Origin: SAR324 cluster bacterium REDSEA-S27_B3
GTDB lineage: Bacteria; SAR324; NAC60-12
NCBI GenBank assembly: GCA_001627865.1
Contig: LUQO01000004.1
Span: forward strand, 74,384 to 138,383
Direction: 5' to 3'
Length of the DNA: 64,000 bases
Both the position numbers and the translations under genes were made by a program. This document shows, in pieces, positions 60,790 through 64,000 of the stretch (its first letter is position 1; every line of letters begins with the position of its first letter). Under the pieces are notes generated by a model. That model ran no database searches. It was given only the letters and a program-made list of their open reading frames with translations, and was not told where the DNA came from.

Positions 60790-63456
60790 ATGACTGAAAA
60801 TAACAAAACCACTGAAAGCCTTCTCAAGACTTCTCTGCATTCCTGGCACACAAGAAATGGAGGAAAGATGGTTAATTTTGGAGGCTGGGATATGCCCCTG
60901 CAATATGGGACCGGAATTTTAAAAGAACATCTAGGCACACGTCGTTATGGCGGTTTATTCGACGTGAGTCACATGGGACGTTTCCGGATTCAGGGTAAGG
61001 ACAAAATCCCTTTTCTTCAGCATGTACTTACCAACAATGCTGAGTCGCTGGAACCCTGGCAGGCACAGTACACCCTGATTCCCAACAGTAACGGAGGGTT
61101 ATATGATGACGCCTACCTCTATCGTCCTGGAGATGAGTATTTTCTGGTAGTTAACGCTTCAAACAGGGAGAAGGACTGGGATCATTTGCTGCAGCAGGCA
61201 AATGACTTCGAAGTTTCAATGAAAGATGAAACTTCACAGATTTCGATGATTGCCTTTCAGGGACCTCTTTCCGGAAGGATTCTGGCCAGGCTGATTGAAG
61301 ACGGAACTATGCCGGAAACATTTCGCAATAGTCTCTCCGAGGTCACACTCCTGGGAACCAGGGTCATTGTAGCCAGAACAGGTTACACCGGTGAACCGCT
61401 CGGTTTCGAACTCTTCATTCCATCTGAAAAGGCAGAGGAGGTTTGGGAGCATATTTATCAAGCAGGAAGTGAAGAAGGTTTGGTTGCAGCCGGACTTGGT
61501 GCGAGGGATACACTACGTCTGGAAGCAGGCATGCCGCTTTACGGACATGAGTTTGGCAATGATCCGGAAGGCAGAGAAATACCTGCCTTTGCTTTCCCCC
61601 TTACGTCAGTGGCGGTTAGTTTTTCACGGCGGAAAGGTGACTTTGTTGGTCGTGAAGCTCTGCGTGCTCAGTTTGAAGAAATCCGTAAACTTCGTACAGG
61701 ACAGTATGAGACCTCTGAAATCCTGCCCAGACGAATCTTGCCGATGGCACTAACAGACAAAGGCATAGCTCGTCAGGGCGATCCGGTCTTTCTGAACGGT
61801 ACTAATGTCGGCATGATTACAAGTGGAACCATGGTGCCTTATTGGAAATTCGGAGGAGAGGGTGCCACAATGAATATCACTGACGAAAATGACCGCAGGG
61901 CGCTGGCACTGGCATATATTGATGCAGAAATTCAACCCCAGCAGCAGCTTGAAGTCGAGGTACGCGGGCGACGACTTAGCTCACAGCTGGTGCTATGGCA
62001 CGGCCGATCCGAAGCACCTCCGTATTTTCGTGCAATTCCAATAAGCACTGAAGCTGATACAGCAGAAACTTCTGCAGCCATTACAAGTGAGAAAGTCTCT
62101 TTGTTATTGAAAAAGAGCCTGGAAAACCATGAATGGCGTCAGCAGAACTGCGTCAACCTTATCCCCTCTGAAATGACACAGTCCTCTTTGGTCAGGCTTC
62201 TGCAGATCACCGATCCATGTGGACGCTACGCGGAACACAAGGAACTGCTTGCTGCATTTGAACAGGAAGTATTCTACTACCAGGGGACAGAATTCATTGA
62301 GTGGGTTGAAGAAAGGCTGGTCGATGAAATGTGTCAATTTCTTGGCTGCCCGCTGGTTGAATCCAGGATGATCAGCGGACAGATGGCAAACATGACAGTT
62401 TTCAGCGCACTGGTTGATTTTCGAAACCGCACAGAACGCCGCAGTGAACCCGCCCGTATTCCTCTGGTGATGAACAATCACATTGGCAAAGGCGGTCACC
62501 TGAGTTCCCAGCCGATGGGGGCCCTGCGTGACTATGTGGCAAAAAATCCGATAACAGAGAAGTATGCGGTGATAAACTTCCCTGTACTCAGGGATGACCC
62601 TTATTGCATTGATCTGCAGGAAACAGCTGAACTGCTGGAACGTTATGATCCGGAACTTATTATTCTCGGCAAGAGCATGATTCTGTATCCGGAACCGGTG
62701 GAGGCCATCTGTAAGATTCTGGAGTCAAAACTTGTCAGGCCTGTGGTGATGTATGACATGGCACACGTTTTGGGATTGATAGGACCGCACTTTCAGAACC
62801 CATTTGCTGAAGGAGTAGATATTGTCACCGGATCAACTCACAAAACCCTGTTCGGCTCACAGCGTGGACTAATCGGGGCGGCGTTTCAAGAAGAAACTCC
62901 AGAATACGAACTTTGGCAAACCATTCAGCGGAGAGCATTCCCCGGTGCAGTCAGCAACCATCACCTGGGCACGCTGCTCGGAATGCTGATGGCTTCTCTT
63001 GAGATGAATGCCTTTAAGGATTCCTATCAGCCACAGGTGTTGGCAAATGCCAAAGCCTTTGCTAGTGCACTGGCTGATGAAGGAATTAAGGTACAGGGAA
63101 ATCCTGAGCTTGGCTATACCCAGACTCACCAGGTTGTAGTGGTTGTGGGTTACGCCCAGGGCACGGTCATCGCTGAGGAACTGGAAGCAAGCAACATCAT
63201 TGTCAACTACCAGGCTATTCCTTCTGATGAAAGTTTTACCTCCAGTTCCGGCCTGCGCATGGGAGTGGCCGAAATGACACGTTTCGGCATGAAGGAGGAT
63301 GACTTCAGGGAATTTGCCACACTTTTTGCTGAGGCCGTTCACGGAAGGAGTGTGGGTGATGAAGTAGCCCGGTTCCGTAAACGCTTCCTTAATCTGCATT
63401 ACTGCTTCGATCAGGATTATCCTGAGGATGTTGAAGCACTTAAAAAACTTTTTTGA
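60790..63456 (+). CDS. Fusion of aminomethyltransferase (GcvT) and serine hydroxymethyltransferase-like domain
   Basis: A single 888-residue frame. Residues 1 to ~425 form a full GcvT/T-protein: GWDMPLQYGTGILKEHLGTR, GLFDVSHMGRFRIQG, VVNASNREKDWDHL, RTGYTGEPLGFELFIP and GARDTLRLEAGMPLYGHEFG. Residues ~440-888 form an SHMT-like domain: NLIPSEMTQSS, GRYAEHKEL, YYQGTEFIEWVEE, SGQMANMTVFSAL, DMAHVLGLIGPHF, and Lys685 in TGSTHKTLFGSQRG as the PLP Lys. The latter looks closer to archaeal-type SHMT than to bacterial GlyA. It would take a one-carbon unit to tetrahydrofolate and pass it between glycine and serine in one polypeptide. No gcvH or gcvP is here, so the methyl donor could be a methylated amine such as dimethylglycine or sarcosine; that is inference. 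Confidence 0.9.
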   Translation: MTENNKTTESLLKTSLHSWHTRNGGKMVNFGGWDMPLQYGTGILKEHLGTRRYGGLFDVSHMGRFRIQGKDKIPFLQHVLTNNAESLEPWQAQYTLIPNSNGGLYDDAYLYRPGDEYFLVVNASNREKDWDHLLQQANDFEVSMKDETSQISMIAFQGPLSGRILARLIEDGTMPETFRNSLSEVTLLGTRVIVARTGYTGEPLGFELFIPSEKAEEVWEHIYQAGSEEGLVAAGLGARDTLRLEAGMPLYGHEFGNDPEGREIPAFAFPLTSVAVSFSRRKGDFVGREALRAQFEEIRKLRTGQYETSEILPRRILPMALTDKGIARQGDPVFLNGTNVGMITSGTMVPYWKFGGEGATMNITDENDRRALALAYIDAEIQPQQQLEVEVRGRRLSSQLVLWHGRSEAPPYFRAIPISTEADTAETSAAITSEKVSLLLKKSLENHEWRQQNCVNLIPSEMTQSSLVRLLQITDPCGRYAEHKELLAAFEQEVFYYQGTEFIEWVEERLVDEMCQFLGCPLVESRMISGQMANMTVFSALVDFRNRTERRSEPARIPLVMNNHIGKGGHLSSQPMGALRDYVAKNPITEKYAVINFPVLRDDPYCIDLQETAELLERYDPELIILGKSMILYPEPVEAICKILESKLVRPVVMYDMAHVLGLIGPHFQNPFAEGVDIVTGSTHKTLFGSQRGLIGAAFQEETPEYELWQTIQRRAFPGAVSNHHLGTLLGMLMASLEMNAFKDSYQPQVLANAKAFASALADEGIKVQGNPELGYTQTHQVVVVVGYAQGTVIAEELEASNIIVNYQAIPSDESFTSSSGLRMGVAEMTRFGMKEDDFREFATLFAEAVHGRSVGDEVARFRKRFLNLHYCFDQDYPEDVEALKKLF

Positions 63457-63611
63457 TACATTAAGATTGGTATTAGCTTTCAACAAGACAGCACGGGGTG
63501 AACAATTCAACCTTGTTTAAGGCCTTGGTTCTTATTGAAGTATAATTAGTGGATTAGGACCTGAGGGGTGATTACTATGACGGGGCTTTTACTTATCCAA
63601 CTTTAACAAGC

Positions 63612-63635
63612 ATAAAATAATCAGTATTATTTTAT
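63612..63635. terminator. AT-rich perfect hairpin, possible bidirectional terminator
   Basis: ATAAAATAAT-CAGT-ATTATTTTAT is a perfect 10-bp stem with a 4-nt loop, between the convergent GcvT-SHMT and RraA-like genes; it overlaps the latter's stop codon. The stem has no G-C pairs, so it would be weak. Confidence 0.3.
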
Positions 63636-64000
63636 TTCAGCTGATTCCTGAATTGCCTGCTTGAGAACCTCATAATTAAAATCGTCTCTTTTGCATGCAT
63701 CAAGAATTACCTTCTCCCGCCTGATCATCAGATCAATGGCATTCGGCAAATCCTTTGCGAGCTCCGCAGGAATGACTACGGCGCCATGCCGGTCGGCATG
63801 TACTAAGTCATTGTGCTGAACTTTCATACCGAAAATTTCTACGGGTATTCCTGTTTCCTCTACCCGCACATACGCATGGGCCGGCCCTATTTTTCCTGCA
63901 AGCACCTGGAATCCCGGAGCAAGCACATCAAGATCCCGTACCGAGCCGTTGGTCAAAACACCTGCAACTCCCAGCGCGTTATGAATGTTTGTATTCACCT
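63627..64000 (-). CDS. RraA-like / 4-hydroxy-4-methyl-2-oxoglutarate aldolase family protein, partial
   Basis: The C-terminal ~124 residues of an RraA-fold protein; the start lies beyond the right edge. The segment GVLTNGSVRDLDVLAPGFQV carries the conserved Gly-x2-Arg-Asp that binds substrate and metal in HMG aldolases and RraA. GIPVEIFGMKVQHNDLVHAD and RHGAVVIPAELAKDL follow the family. In true RraA the second segment is GDVIVADxDG-V, here NDLVHADRHGAVV, so the aldolase/decarboxylase branch is more likely than the RNase E regulator. It is convergent with the GcvT-SHMT gene. Confidence 0.82.
   Translation of the reverse strand, partial: VNTNIHNALGVAGVLTNGSVRDLDVLAPGFQVLAGKIGPAHAYVRVEETGIPVEIFGMKVQHNDLVHADRHGAVVIPAELAKDLPNAIDLMIRREKVILDACKRDDFNYEVLKQAIQESAEIK

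Noticed and set aside
1-64000. tRNA, rRNA, CRISPR arrays, IS elements, prophage
   Set aside because: I looked for cloverleaf-like segments, regularly spaced repeats, and transposase or integrase frames and found none. A covariance-model scan was not possible here.

Overview
The window reads as chromosomal DNA of a Gram-negative, aerobic, heterotrophic bacterium. The evidence is lipobox lipoproteins, a type IV prepilin, a NuoN subunit, and many oxygen-dependent catabolic enzymes (two Rieske oxygenases, a two-component flavin monooxygenase and a PhyH-type dioxygenase). The gene style (TMADH-like demethylase, PhyH, Rieske proteins, cyanophycin genes) would suit a marine proteobacterium-like lineage such as SAR324. 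That placement is a guess from memory; no 16S rRNA gene is present. I see no tRNA, rRNA, CRISPR array, IS element or prophage.

Region 1 (1-8398, all minus strand) is housekeeping: the start of hisD, smc, a YgjP-type metallopeptidase, ssb, and a yebC-ruvC-ruvA unit with a good promoter. Region 2 (8695-25604, all minus strand) is one continuous str-S10-spc-alpha ribosomal cluster from rpsL to rplQ, including fusA, tuf, secY and rpoA. It departs from the textbook order: rplC (L3) is absent between rpsJ and rplD, rpsD (S4) is absent between rpsK and rpoA, and adk, map and infA are absent after secY. L17 has a long acidic tail and RpoA an acidic N-terminal extension.

Region 3 (25881-52051) is an accessory catabolic region. 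It holds a broken thioredoxin-domain (YyaL-like) gene, a Rieske oxygenase with a glyoxalase, a divergent Lrp/AsnC regulator, and a GC-rich block. The block encodes a glutamine synthetase homologue resembling gamma-glutamylmethylamide synthetase, a second Rieske protein, a D-2-hydroxyacid dehydrogenase and a MetX-like alpha/beta hydrolase, and is interrupted by a low-GC, frameshifted membrane gene. A cyanophycin module follows (cyanophycinase, cyanophycin synthetase, a Mur-ligase-only paralogue, an aspartoacylase-like hydrolase). Next come an HpaB-type monooxygenase with flavin reductase, RidA and DUF1028 proteins, a trimethylamine-dehydrogenase-like enzyme, an acetylpolyamine deacetylase homologue, N-carbamoylputrescine amidase and a PhyH dioxygenase. 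Together they suggest use and storage of organic nitrogen (methylated amines, polyamines, N-heterocycles, arginine/aspartate polymer). Pseudogenes and remnants (LysR, an internally deleted phyH, frameshifted genes) and small hairpin repeats show that this region is in flux.

Region 4 (52112-64000) has a minus-strand run of secreted proteins (DUF3047-like, SUMF1-fold, FlgT_N-like, a TPR lipoprotein) next to a type IV prepilin. It then has an isolated nuoN, methylmalonate-semialdehyde dehydrogenase, an unusual GcvT-SHMT fusion gene on the plus strand, and a partial RraA-like gene at the right edge. The fusion protein would join methyl-group transfer to tetrahydrofolate with serine/glycine interconversion, a plausible sink for C1 units released by the demethylating oxygenases upstream.
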